Source: Hydractinia symbiolongicarpus (lineage: Eukaryota > Cnidaria > Hydrozoa > Anthoathecata > Hydractiniidae). Taken from it: 60,000 bases of DNA. Shown here piece after piece: positions 14,701 through 23,506 of the stretch. The position numbers and the translations under genes are program-made. The notes beneath the pieces are model-generated. The model saw nothing but the letters and a program-made list of their open reading frames with translations, was not told the DNA's origin and did no database searches. The first letter of the stretch is position 1. Each line of letters starts with the position of its first letter. The stretch lies in assembly GCF_029227915.1 (NCBI RefSeq), contig NC_079882.1:3474001-3534000 (forward strand), in the 5' to 3' direction.

Positions 14701-17700
14701 GAGGAGATTGTAAACACTACTCTATCAATCAAGTTAGTAAGGAGATTGTAAACACTAATCTATCAATCAAGATTTCCAATTCAGACTTAAATTTGTGACT
14801 TTACACCTATTCAAATACAACAAAATAAAAAAAAAATCTGCATAGGTTATAGACAAAATAATTTGACCAAATCTCCAACATCGTTTGTTTATCTGACACT
14901 AAACAAGTAGATCACATAGTCTTTTTTAATACACATTTCAAAAGCTGGAATTACAATATGCAAACTCCTGAAAAGCATATCATTACTTTGACATAAAAAA
15001 ACCAGTGTTTATTTTTTCAAAAAAATTCTAATTCTCTTGTATACGTAGACAGGTGAATATAAGTTATGATAGGAAATATTAGATCAGATAGTATAAATTA
15101 TTAATATTAAAATGAGCAATAGTTTTTAACATTATAGTCTCAAATAATTTTGAAATTTCATCATAAAAAAGCAGCTGTATTGTTTAAATATTTTAACTCA
15201 CTTAAAAGTTGCAGAGAAGTGTATATTTTAATAATATATTTTTTTGTTTGATATTTCCTGGGCTTTAAATCACAATCAAGTTGGAACAACAATTCTGTGG
15301 TGTGTTTATAGTTTTTAAGAGTAGCACATTTTAGAAGGTCATTTTTAGAGTCATTGGAGGAAGATACTTTTATGTACATGTATTGAAATGTATGCACAAG
15401 CAAGTATGTAAACAGGCTGAGAAATATATTAGGTCTAGGAAGTTAATTCATCAATGCAACATTTGAAACATTCAAATGCAATAAAAATGTTTTCTTCTTT
15501 ACCTAAAATTGGATATTTCAGAAATCATACTTTTTAATTGTCCCATAGTTACCAGAAACTTAGCAGTATCAGCTTGAGCATTAGTCTATAGCTCTTCATA
15601 ACAGGAGTAGGATTTTCAAGATAAATGAAGTCATCATTATCATTGATTTCTTTTTTAACAAAAGTCACCCAATCCAAATGATAGTTTCTAGAATTATCTG
15701 CACTGGTAGAGATTATATGACTTTATTTTTGGATTACCCATAGTTACCAGAAACTTAGCAGTATCAGCTTGAGCATTAGCCTATAGCTCTTCATAACAGG
15801 AGTAGGATTTTCAAGATAAAGGAAGTCAAAATTATCATTGATTTCTTTTTTTAACAAAAGTCACCCAATCCAAATGATAGTTTCTAGAATTATCTGCACT
15901 AGTACAGGTATATTATGACTTTATGTGTAATCATATTTCCAAAAATAAATGGTAGAGAAACAAAAGTGGGTAAAAAAGGTTTCTTGCATGTCTGGCGGTG
16001 CTCAAGACTCTTACAATTTTTTATAGACTGTCAAAGGTCTTGATATTATAAAACCTAAAACATTACTGTTATCTTTGACTGTGTTACTTTTTGAAAGCTA
16101 TCCAAAATATCCATGTTAAAACAATAACTAGTAGTGGGAGTTACTACTCTTTAATTTGTGGAGTGTATAAATCTACAGAAAAAAATGATGTAAACATAAT
16201 CATTTTCATGAAGGAGATCTGCTCCTGCATCGTTTACACAAATCAGCTGCCTTCAGCCCTTTAAGTAGGACTCAAACACTCCATCTCTTATGCCAAGACA
16301 CCATCGTTTTTAACAAAATTTTCAAAATTCAGCCCACCAGCTTTGTTAATCAAGCTCATTAAGAATAAAATTAGAGACATTGGCTACTGCAGCTTCTGTG
16401 AAAGAGAGCTTTCGAAATCTAGACTGTATTATGTCATTTTGGAAATTGTACTCAGAAATAAAAAAATTAATTTCTCATGCACTAACGTTTTAAAGATAAG
16501 CTAATAAATTGTAGAATTTGTATTGTTATTACTTAGCTATAAAACATATTTAGTGCCTGGTTAAAGATGTTTCAAAATGGGTGATTTTGTTGTCTTCTTT
16601 GTTACCCAGGGCCTATTTATGTTGTAGATGTGATAAATAGCCATAAAGGGGGACAGACATACCTGTGATTACCAAGACTAGATAATAGTTGTTTACTATA
16701 GCTGTTAACGAGTTTTAATTAGAAATGTAAAAACTGACCATATGGGTGACCTCACTCTATACTAACATAATTCATGATCTTTACGCCCTTTTTCTCTTTT
16801 TAACGGACAATATCCCCATTAACAAGGGCCCAAGAAAAATTTCCCTAATTAATGACAACGAATTCCAGTTCTTTTTTATCTTTTATGTCAATAAGCCCAT
16901 AGAAAATCCACTTAGGCAGAATGTGAACAATGTAGGATCGTGTACTTTTGACAAATGGCTAAAAGATATTAGGTTTTTATAGGTTTTTTGATGATGTCAT
17001 CAATTTGCCTGTTCAAAACGGGTGGTTTGACTAAACTATGAAAGTAGTCTCACTAGTTGCTAGTCTATAGAAAATTCACGAGATTTTTCCCATCATCCCT
17101 ACTCCCTAGACACCATTTTTCATTGTAGCTAAAGAAAGATATACCTGGTCATGCCCTCATTACTAGTACAGAGTTACATACAGATGCACAAAATTATTTA
17201 CAAGAATATTAGTCTGAAAACCCCAATTTGTTTTCAGAACATCCAATCTGTCACATATCTGGTTTTACCATTTACATTGGTACATACTTTTGTAAAAAAA
17301 ACTTTCACAGAAGAAACTTTTGAGGTATAAAGTAAACAGCAAAGCCTTTCAAGGAATTTTTCATGGGGATAAACTTTAACAGTTGAGAAACTCATAGGCG
17401 TGTTTTGCAGAAGAAACTTCATGAGAAATAAGGTTAAATTATGCATGGTTTAAAATAGTCTTTTGTCTTTTTTTAGTATCAGTGTATTACACCAGCCAAG
17501 CATAAGAGTTGCAGCATTAAGGCTGGTTAACATTGATGTTCTATGCATGCTTTTAAAAGCTCTTGAAGTGCAGTGCAGTTGAGAAGCAAAATGCCTGTGG
17601 ACAAGGTTGGCATAAGAAAAAGACTTTAAATCTAATCATGACCATCATCACGGGTCAACCCATGCCATGTGAGGGAAATTAGGTAGGTAATGCTGGTGTA

Positions 17701-20700
17701 TACTTAATGTATACATTCCGAACACAGGACATACATTGATAACAGTGTTTCCAACACTGAAGTGGCTATATCCTGATAAATATTCGGAATAATATTAATA
17801 ACATCATCATCATCATTCTCGGCCTAACGTCCGTTTTCCATGCTAGCATGGGTTGGACGGGGTATATTAATGACCCTCTTCCAATCTGAACAATAAAAAT
17901 TTTAAACAATAGATGCGTATAATCTTGTCTTTCTTTTCTTTTTTACATTTAAAAATTCTTTCGCATCTTGCAATATATTTTTATTAGAAGTGGGATTATA
18001 GAAATAAGGCGACCACAATGTAATTAATTATTCAATGGGCGAAGTCGATAGTTGCTTACGGTCAGTCGGTCGGCAAAATAAAAATAATTTTATCGAGAAT
18101 GTATGGTCTGAACAACACCAATAAAATAATAAAAAAAACAACAGAGGAGGGTGTTACGACAAGCATATTTTTCTATGTATTTTCACTTAACGCACGCAGT
18201 TTATATTTTTTAGTTGTAAGAAAAAAAATAATAACTTGTCTCACTAAAAAAATGTAAATGTAAAAAAAAGTAAAAAAAAAAGATAAAAACGCTTGCATGC
18301 TCAAAAACTTGTAAGTTAGCAGCAAGAATTTTCCTTTTTGTTGTTTTGAAAGTTATACAGCAAGAATTTTTCTTCTGCTGTTTTGAAAGCTACAAGAATT
18401 ATTCTTGTGCTGCTTTGAAAGTTATATAGAATACATTTTGGTTGTTTTGAAAGTTATACAGAATATACCTGTGTTGTTTTAAAATTTATACAGCAAGTTA
18501 TTCTTCTCCTATTTAAAACAATAAAAAAAGCTATTTTGATTAAAAAGTTTAGTGTTCTTTTAATGTTTTTTTGTGCAACTTTCTTTTTACAGACTATAGT
18601 TGACAATATTTCAAGTCTTTCGCGTCATTAAAATTATTTATTTAAAATTCATAACAGAAGAGGGTGTTACAACAAACGTATTCTACCTTGTTTTTTATTA
18701 TTTTTCTCTAAATGGTTTCGGCTAAAAGTCTTGCATATTATAAACATATATAAAAAATCATAAAGAAGGAGGGTGTTATGACAATAACAATCTCTTTTTC
18801 ACGAGATATGACAAGGAAAACTTTTTTGCTTGATATTAATTTTTTTTTTGATGAAAATTAGGGTATTGCGAATCGTGCGTGACAAACACGATATGCGGTG
18901 CACAATGTTAGGCATCCTGATTCCAGTACTGTATAAAACAACTCCTAGAAACAGAGAAGAGGCTAGAGATTTATTTCCATCATACTCATTTGAGTAATCA
19001 TACCCAGGCAGGCAGGAGGTTATAAGGACAGAATTGATACAGAGGAAGTTGAGTTTAGATCTAACACAGTCTAGATCAGATTGGAAGAGGGTCATTAATA
19101 TACCCTGTCCAACCCATGCCAGCATGGAAAACGGACGTTAAGCCAAGAATGATGATGATGATGACCCATTCTTACGCCGGGTTTTAGATCAGTAAATTTT
19201 CACCACCTGTTTCTTTAATTAATTCCTTTTCAATTTGATGCAAAAAATCATGCACACGCCTATTTTTCATAAAAGAAAAACCATTTGACAGAGATCAATG
19301 TTAAGTTTGTTGCAAAGGCATATTGTTTTTGGATAAAAAAGTCATTAATATTAGTAAAGGAAATCTTTAATTAGAGTGGACCAGTAAATCTTCATGTAAT
19401 AGAGTCACATGACAAAAAAAAGCCTGGAACTAGTTTGATTTTTTATCAGAGAAGGTCAAGAAAAAGAAATATATATATAAAAAGAATACAATAAATTGCG
19501 CATGATACTATTGTTATTAAAACCGTGCATGCTTTTTTAAAATTTTATTCTAGCATTTTTTTTAACAAAACATCGGACGAAAAAATTGCACAAAAAACTA
19601 TTGTTGTTAAAAAATTTTTACATCCATGTTTTCTGTTACAAAGGGTTGCCACTTTTCTAAGCAAATATTATCCTTATCTGAACATTTAATTTATATATTT
19701 TTGTAGCAAAACTTTGAGATTAACTTTTACAGCCAAACTTTAATAACAAGTTTTTGTGGATGAAAGTATTTTTAGCTGGAAGAATTCTCTTTTTATTTCA
19801 ACAGCCAGTTATGTACAAATTTCCTTGTAAAAATCTGCATTAGCCTTCTATAGTACTGTTTTGGGAATATTTAAGCGAACTACTGCCCCATATTAAACTG
19901 CTAAGGTATGTCATTTTAGCCTTCTACAGTCCCATATACAGTACAGTCTGAATGTAATCTACCGTGGACCCGAAACTCGCATGAATAGTTACATAGAACA
20001 GTAACATTGCGATAGCTTTTGTTTTTTTAACAAAATAATTGCCTCGCTGATAAACAATGACCCCACGCGATCGATTGTTTAATCACAATAGGTTGCAAGA
20101 TCAATTTTAGCAATCTATTTTGCGCGAACTCTTTTGAAAATTTTAATTGCAGTAATTAAGTGTTTTTTAGATCGCATTTTAAAAGTTTATAAACGAAAAG
20201 TGGCGATAGAAATGTTTTTTTAGATCGCATTATAAAAGTTTAAAATCGAAAAGCGGCGATAGAAACGATTTTTTAGATTGCATTTTAAAAGTTTATAAAC
20301 GAAAAGAGGCGATAGAAATGTTTTTAGATTGCATTTTAAAAGTTTAAAAACGAAAAGCGGCATTTAATAGTTGTGAACAATGCTTCTCGTATGTTTCTTA
20401 GATTAAACGTGTTGGAATCTTTTAAGTAATTAAATCAACAATACATATTCGCGCAATGTATTATAAAACTTTGCAAAAGGTTTTTATTATTTAATTACTT
20501 CACGATAATACTTAAGGGAACACAATGCATCTCGCTATTAGAAGAAATATAATTGCTCCGATATTTCTTCGCGAGCGCATTGTTTTTTAACATGCAAATA
20601 TAATCTTGCAAAACGCTCAAGGGATTTAATTATAACAAAAGACAAACGACTGCCGTCCTCCACGCAATGTGTGATATTAGCGTGTACGCAGCAGATTACA

Positions 20701-22602
20701 TTCAGACTGTACTGTATATCAACAGTTTTCAAGTGAACTCCAGTGCCTATTAAGCTACTACAGTACCGTTTTGATAATTTTCAAGCACTCTTAGAAGCAG
20801 TTTTAGCCTTCTACAGTTATGTATTGATTGTTTCCAAGAAGCAGCAATGTTGTGTACAAATCCTACAGACTTCGCACTGAAAGAGTTCTCAAGATCGTCA
20901 CACGCAGGTGATTGTTATTTAAATAATAAATTCCCATGGTCTTTTCATTTTCTCATGATTATTTACTGTAAAAGATAATTTAGGTGAGTCACGCGTACAC
21001 AGAAGCTCACATTTGGACTGCACTGTATATTGAAAATCGGTGTGGTGTTTCTACTACTAAAAGAAGTGCTCAAGACAGAACATAGCCTAGTAAACGAGTT
21101 TCTCTCATACAAAAGGTTACACGCAAAAAAAGTGTCCCTAAATTTAAATCCACTAATAAATACAAAATATGTAATTCCCCTTATAGTGGCAAACCCCTAA
21201 ATTAACATCGACAAATGAGCAAAAAACCAGCAGGGCCACCGTCTTACCTTCTTCTTAAATATGAGAAAGACAAATAAGACCAATATGCATTATATTTACA
21301 TGGAGGGATAAGAAAATGATTGTGATTTAAAAAGTTAATGTTGATGTTTCTGCATGTTGTGCGAGGTTGCTATTAAATTTGTGACTCATCATGCTATGTG
21401 TGAGACTTGACATTTAAAAGTAAAGCTGTCTTTTAGGCAGCCCTACTTACAGGGCTCCTCTAAATATTTTGCCAGATGAGCATGTGTAACTAGCTAAAAA
21501 TTCGTATAGCCTCCAGGCAGGTAGGAAAAACATGTCCTAACTTTCCTATAACATCAGTCTAGTTAGCTATGGATATTATTTATGGCGCCGTAGATTAGTG
21601 GTTATAGCTCTCGTACTCTGTGCGGGAGACCGGGGTTCGATTCCTCTTGACGGCGATTCAACATGGGCGAGTGAATGTTACCATAGCCCCGGGTTAACCC
21701 AAGCCATGTGAGGGAAATTGGGAAGATGGCACACTGTGTGGGCCGTTGGATGTTGCCGGGAGTTGTCTAGTAGAGCGCGGGCTCTAATTGGGTCTGCGTA
21801 GCTCAAAATGAGCATTAAATACTCTAGGACTCTCCATCTACGCCATGGCCCCTCCTGGAAATAATAGACAGGGTATATCCCTCGATATTTGTGAGGCTAG
21901 CCATGTAAAATATGCACATCTATCTATCTATCTATCTATTTCTATAGACTATGCTATCAAATAGCTAGCTAGATAATTGTGGATAAGGCGTAAGTAAATG
22001 AGCTTGATTAAATTTAGAGCTTAGTCTATTTTTAAACATAGTACTTACGTTTATTTTGAACAAAATGACCTATTTTCCGCAGACTAATGTTCTCCATTGC
22101 TAACCTAAACAGGAAATTTGCCGTCTTCTAATCTATTCCGCCATATTGCTTTGTTATCTTTATCTTTTTTGCTGGTTCGGCATCCTTTTTAATTTTACGC
22201 CCAAGACCCGAACAGAGGGAAAGACCTGACATCATTGGGTCTTGGTTTTGTTTTATAATGGTTGGTTTAAACTATTCTAATTTATATGTTTGTTCGTTTT
22301 TTTGATACGCGTACCACAGAAAAAAAGTTGAATAAAATACAACTTTTTCATGTACCGTCACATATGGACCAGAAGATCAAACTTTTCCAATCACATCAAC
22401 TAATTACGCGTTCATTTTTTTTTTAAGTTGAAATCCTGAACAGAAGAGCTTATATCTTGAATGAAAAAAAAACAGGGTCACCAGAAAAGGCTGGCTTAGT
22501 TAAAATAAGAATCCTACCTTCTAATTTTTTCTCCTTGTTCTGCTTTTCTTCTTCCGTTTTAATATTCGCTTGCAAAAGTTGTATGTTTTCGTGACCACTC
22601 AT
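8..22602 (-). CDS. ATP8A: P4-ATPase phospholipid flippase, ATP8A class (3' end outside window)
   Basis: Catalytic subunit of an aminophospholipid flippase, which moves phosphatidylserine or phosphatidylethanolamine to the cytosolic leaflet of Golgi, endosomal and plasma membranes, normally with a CDC50 partner (family knowledge). I traced 38 exons whose phases join without a break to about 1078 codons; roughly the last 100 residues of the family length lie left of position 1. Visible signatures: DGET in the actuator loop (about residue 200), DKTGT phosphorylation site (Asp about 419), TGDKQET and GDGAND in the P domain, and ten hydrophobic segments. The closest resemblance is to ATP8A1/ATP8A2 rather than ATP8B, ATP10 or ATP11. 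All introns read as GT-AG except one GC-AG. Exon blocks are listed separately. The start used here is the ATG at 22602 in a distal first exon; a second compatible first exon lies at 13784-13850. Confidence 0.95.
343..764. mobile_element. MITE with TTAA flanks (piggyBac-like)
   Basis: The inverted ends read inward as AGGGATTCCTGCATTGATAA (left, from 347) and AGAGATTCCTGCATTGAAAA (right, reverse complement, from 760). Each is flanked by TTAA (343-346 and 761-764), the target site of piggyBac transposases. The interior (about 0.4 kb) has no coding capacity. It sits in the intron between flippase exons 923-1030 and 8-96. A third copy of the left end starts at 57076, also preceded by TTAA. Confidence 0.65.
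1215..1335. repeat. Minisatellite, about 23-bp unit, five copies
   Basis: Tandem variants of GTGTCGCAGGAAAGTCACG with a CAAG spacer, inside the flippase intron 1161-1482. It creates a spurious open frame on the plus strand. Confidence 0.85.
2188..2654. mobile_element. Non-autonomous DNA transposon with CAGGGTAGCCAC ends (hAT-like)
   Basis: Perfect 12-bp terminal inverted repeats CAGGGTAGCCAC (2188-2199) and GTGGCTACCCTG (2643-2654) bound a 467-bp non-coding body with repeated GAGGATTTTCGAGGA-like motifs. CAGGG termini are typical of hAT elements. The flanking 8-mers (2180-2187, 2655-2662) match only partly, so the target duplication is degraded or the element is not hAT. Confidence 0.7.
2867..4481 (-). 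CDS. ATP8A: Flippase exons 25-31: P domain and hinge
   Basis: Exons: 4138-4481, 3827-3925, 3719-3745, 3620-3640, 3446-3528, 3105-3213, 2867-2944. The 344-bp exon carries [15 protein letters not shown] and [18 protein letters not shown], the P-domain signature of P4-ATPases. Exon 3105-3213 carries [10 protein letters not shown] and [14 protein letters not shown], the Mg2+-coordinating hinge. Exon 2867-2944 gives [12 protein letters not shown]. Two exons are very small: 27 bp (DLALIVTGS) and 21 bp (LYRKGLV). The 21-bp call is the weakest in the gene: it rests on phase, a good GT donor and the need to bridge two certain exons, and its acceptor has an A-rich run before AG. The segment near 3446-3640 is longer and less conserved than in vertebrate ATP8A. 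Confidence 0.9.
4648..7919 (-). CDS. ATP8A: Flippase exons 19-24: nucleotide-binding domain
   Basis: Exons: 7865-7919, 5985-6099, 5497-5579, 5313-5362, 4813-4882, 4648-4732. They encode the N domain that binds ATP. Visible landmarks are [16 protein letters not shown] followed by [20 protein letters not shown] across 5985-6099/5497-5579, [16 protein letters not shown] across 5313-5362/4813-4882, [14 protein letters not shown] across 4813-4882/4648-4732 and [14 protein letters not shown] leading into the next block. All are P4-ATPase hallmarks. The intron between 6100 and 7864 is 1.8 kb; the others are 0.1-0.6 kb. Confidence 0.92.
6100..7864. other. Flippase intron, no gene recognised
   Basis: A 1.8-kb intron between exons 5985-6099 and 7865-7919. 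Short open frames occur on both strands, but none resembles a known protein or has coding-like composition. It contains the strong inverted repeat at 7629-7667. Confidence 0.6.
7629..7667. repeat. Perfect 16-bp inverted repeat with 7-nt loop
   Basis: AAAACCTTAATCACAC (7629-7644) pairs fully with GTGTGATTAAGGTTTT (7652-7667) around TGGCCAC. It may be the relic of a small foldback element or a structured intronic hairpin. It sits about 200 nt from the exon at 7865-7919. Confidence 0.8.
8253..8341 (-). CDS. ATP8A: Flippase exon 18: phosphorylation site (DKTGT)
   Basis: This 89-bp exon encodes [19 protein letters not shown] followed by [11 protein letters not shown]. The Asp of DKTGT is the residue autophosphorylated in the P-type ATPase cycle (about residue 419 counting from the distal start). 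The exon is flanked by AG and GT and joins in phase to the exons at 8558-8635 and 7865-7919. The catalytic residues are intact, so the enzyme is expected to be active. Confidence 0.95.
8558..10150 (-). CDS. ATP8A: Flippase exons 12-17: membrane segments M3-M4 and stalk
   Basis: Exons: 10110-10150, 9625-9751, 9166-9201, 8995-9086, 8853-8888, 8558-8635. They encode [13 protein letters not shown], then [15 protein letters not shown] with the M3 helix ([17 protein letters not shown]), a short lumenal loop, M4 with [20 protein letters not shown], then [17 protein letters not shown] and [13 protein letters not shown] just before the phosphorylation exon. PISL contains the conserved M4 proline-isoleucine of flippases, known to matter for lipid passage. 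The 5' boundary of exon 8995-9086 was chosen at AG 9087-9088, because only that acceptor keeps the phase with exon 9166-9201. Confidence 0.92.
8640..8812. repeat. Minisatellite, 16-17-bp unit, about ten copies
   Basis: Tandem AACACGTAAAATCGAA with single-base length variation. It begins only a few bases from the splice acceptor of the flippase exon 8558-8635, so on the transcribed strand its T-rich units form the region just upstream of that acceptor. Confidence 0.9.
10722..12414 (-). CDS. ATP8A: Flippase exons 5-11: actuator domain
   Basis: Exons: 12369-12414, 11633-11673, 11481-11554, 11260-11329, 11030-11083, 10874-10947, 10722-10792. They encode [20 protein letters not shown], then [20 protein letters not shown], where DGET is the actuator motif that dephosphorylates the enzyme, then [19 protein letters not shown] and [13 protein letters not shown]. 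The donor of exon 10874-10947 is GC (plus-strand bases 10872-10873), followed by a good AAGT extension. The only nearby GT would break the reading frame, so this is called as a GC-AG intron. Confidence 0.92.
12528..13100 (-). CDS. ATP8A: Flippase exons 2-4: common N-terminus and M1-M2
   Basis: Exons: 12989-13100, 12783-12882, 12528-12626. They encode [13 protein letters not shown], then [53 protein letters not shown] and [17 protein letters not shown]. These match the cytoplasmic N-terminus and first two membrane helices of ATP8A proteins. Exon 12989-13100 starts in phase 1, which both candidate first exons (13784-13850 and 22518-22602) satisfy. Confidence 0.93.
13784..13850 (-). CDS. ATP8A: Flippase alternative (proximal) first exon
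   Basis: An ATG at 13850 opens 22 codons ([20 protein letters not shown]...) ending in a phase-1 GTAAGC donor at 13782-13783. It joins in frame to the exon at 12989-13100. The distal first exon at 22518-22602 has the same phase. Either would give a complete N-terminus, since P4-ATPase N-termini vary between isoforms. An alternative promoter is the simplest explanation (inference). Confidence 0.7.
13851..15541. other. Flippase first intron, proximal part; no gene recognised
   Basis: AT-rich intronic sequence. The only structure seen is a short tandem duplication at about 14703-14772, where GGAGATTGTAAACACTA and the following CTATCAATCAAG occur twice. Confidence 0.55.
15542..15920. repeat. Direct tandem duplication, 195-bp period
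   Basis: The segment starting CCCATAGTTACCAGAAACTT at 15542 is repeated almost exactly from 15737. Only a few substitutions and a small indel separate the copies, so the duplication is young. It lies in the first intron of the flippase. Confidence 0.9.
15921..17800. other. Flippase first intron, middle part; relics only
   Basis: No gene recognised. A short stretch at about 17646-17690 (GGTCAACCCATGCCATGTGA and following) resembles the body of the tRNA-derived SINE found at 21584. Around 16920-17060 there is weak similarity to the degenerate repeat at 36455-36740. Confidence 0.45.
17802..17888 (-). mobile_element. LINE 3'-end fragment, (GAT)n tail
   Basis: Reading on the minus strand, this is the 3' terminus of the LINE family seen at 32500-34345, ending in a short (GAT)n microsatellite (CATCATCATC on the plus strand). 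The copy is severely 5'-truncated. Confidence 0.75.
18310..18500. repeat. Degenerate tandem repeat, about 45-bp unit
   Basis: Variants of GTTTTGAAAGTTATACAG followed by CAAGAATTTTTCTTCTGCT recur about five times. A separate motif GAGGGTGTTACGACAA recurs three times around it (about 18147, 18661 and 18769). Confidence 0.6.
19005..19163 (+). mobile_element. LINE 3'-end fragment, (GAT)n tail
   Basis: Plus-strand copy of the same LINE terminus. It encodes the last codons of the ORF ([17 protein letters not shown] and onward), then GTTAAGCCAAGA and a (TGA)n tail at 19148-19163. The family is the one at 32500-34345. Confidence 0.75.
19939..20714. mobile_element. TIR element with TA target duplication and internal minisatellite
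   Basis: A perfect 22-bp terminal inverted repeat begins CAGTACAGTCTGAATGTAAT at 19939 and ends at 20714, flanked by TA (possibly TATA) on both sides. This is the pattern of Tc1/mariner-type non-autonomous elements. The interior has no ORF but carries about four 55-60-bp tandem units (20168-20360) around TCGCATTTTAAAAGTTTA. A related element lies at 37231-38521. Confidence 0.8.
21584..21948 (+). mobile_element. tRNA-derived SINE, full length, (TCTA)n tail
   Basis: The head resembles a tRNA, with an A box near 21591-21601 (TAGATTAGTGG), a perfect B box GGTTCGATTCC at 21634-21644, and complementary ends CGCCGT/ACGGCG. The stretch GCGGGAGACCGGGGTTCGAT matches animal tRNA-Asp as I remember it. 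A body of about 270 bp follows, ending in a (TCTA)n microsatellite. Further copies are at 38017-38383 (plus), 46797-46925 (minus, truncated) and 37291-37335 (minus, tail only). It would be transcribed by RNA polymerase III. Confidence 0.9.
22518..22602 (-). CDS. ATP8A: Flippase distal first exon
   Basis: ATG at 22602 followed by 28 codons ([20 protein letters not shown]...), rich in Lys and Glu. It ends in a phase-1 GTAGGA donor and would join the exon at 12989-13100 across a 9.4-kb intron. It lies about 0.9 kb downstream of the SAP30L stop codon and reads in the same direction. Coding character and phase support it; no transcript evidence is available here. Confidence 0.75.
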
Positions 22603-23506
22603 ACTCAAGAAAAAGAACCCTAATTATAGCAAGCCAAAGTTTTTGAACCTTTACTACGGATTAACATAAACAAGTGTTTTTCAAAACATTCCGGAACATA
22701 TGGTGTCACAAAATTTTGTATTGAGGAGAAAATTATAATTAACCTTTCGTACGTGTTTTCTCACTTTTTAAAAAAAAACGCATATTATTTTTTTATAGGG
22801 AAATATATCATAAAATTTTTATAAGCACCTTGTATACAGTTATTACATATCACACTTTATATTACAATAACCTCTTTAAAACATCCACAGAAAGGTTATC
22901 CAAACGTGAACAAGAGATTTTTAAAGCAATAGTACCGTTATCCATAACATATCAATAATAGAAATTATTCAATTCAAATTATGTTGAGATTATCATTAAT
23001 CCCCTGGCTATTATTACTGGGTTTAAGCTTTTTGTAATACGCGCGTGAAACGTAGTTATCTCATTTCTTGGCCATGATAAATTAATACAACAAAATCTGC
23101 ATTTTTAAGCTCCTCGTTCTAGTTTGAGCGTAACTTGCAATTTCTTGAGGAAAAAAGTGTGCAAAGTAATTGGGAAAATAATTTGCTTAACAAAAAAATA
23201 ACAAAAGAAATTAGTATGACTAATTTGTTTTTTAAATACATTATGTACATTAAACACTTAAATATCTTAGTTGATGAAATCCAGTGATATTTTCTGTAAA
23301 TAAAAACAAACGTTCAGACACAGTTATAGTATGAAAAAAAATATGAAACTCAATTTCATGTTAAGTTAAAACTTTCTGAGAGAAGAAAACGAAATTTTCA
23401 AATTCGCGTTCATTCATTTGATCCCTTGCAAGCAAAACGAGGAAATATCCGTGAAAGTTTCTCGCGTTAAATTAATTTACTAAAACGACATTCAGCAACA
23501 TTCCAC
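22603..23506. other. Intergenic spacer, SAP30L 3' side to flippase 5' side
   Basis: About 0.9 kb, very AT-rich. It should hold the SAP30L 3' UTR and the distal flippase promoter. I could not point to a convincing poly(A) signal or core promoter element. Confidence 0.5.

Noticed and set aside
18799-19125. Minus-strand ORF of 108 codons
   Set aside because: It runs antisense through the LINE 3'-end fragment at 19005-19163 and resembles no protein.
21584-21656. A genuine tRNA gene
   Set aside because: The head has A and B boxes but imperfect stems. It is followed by a shared 270-bp body and (TCTA)n tail in several copies, which marks a SINE.
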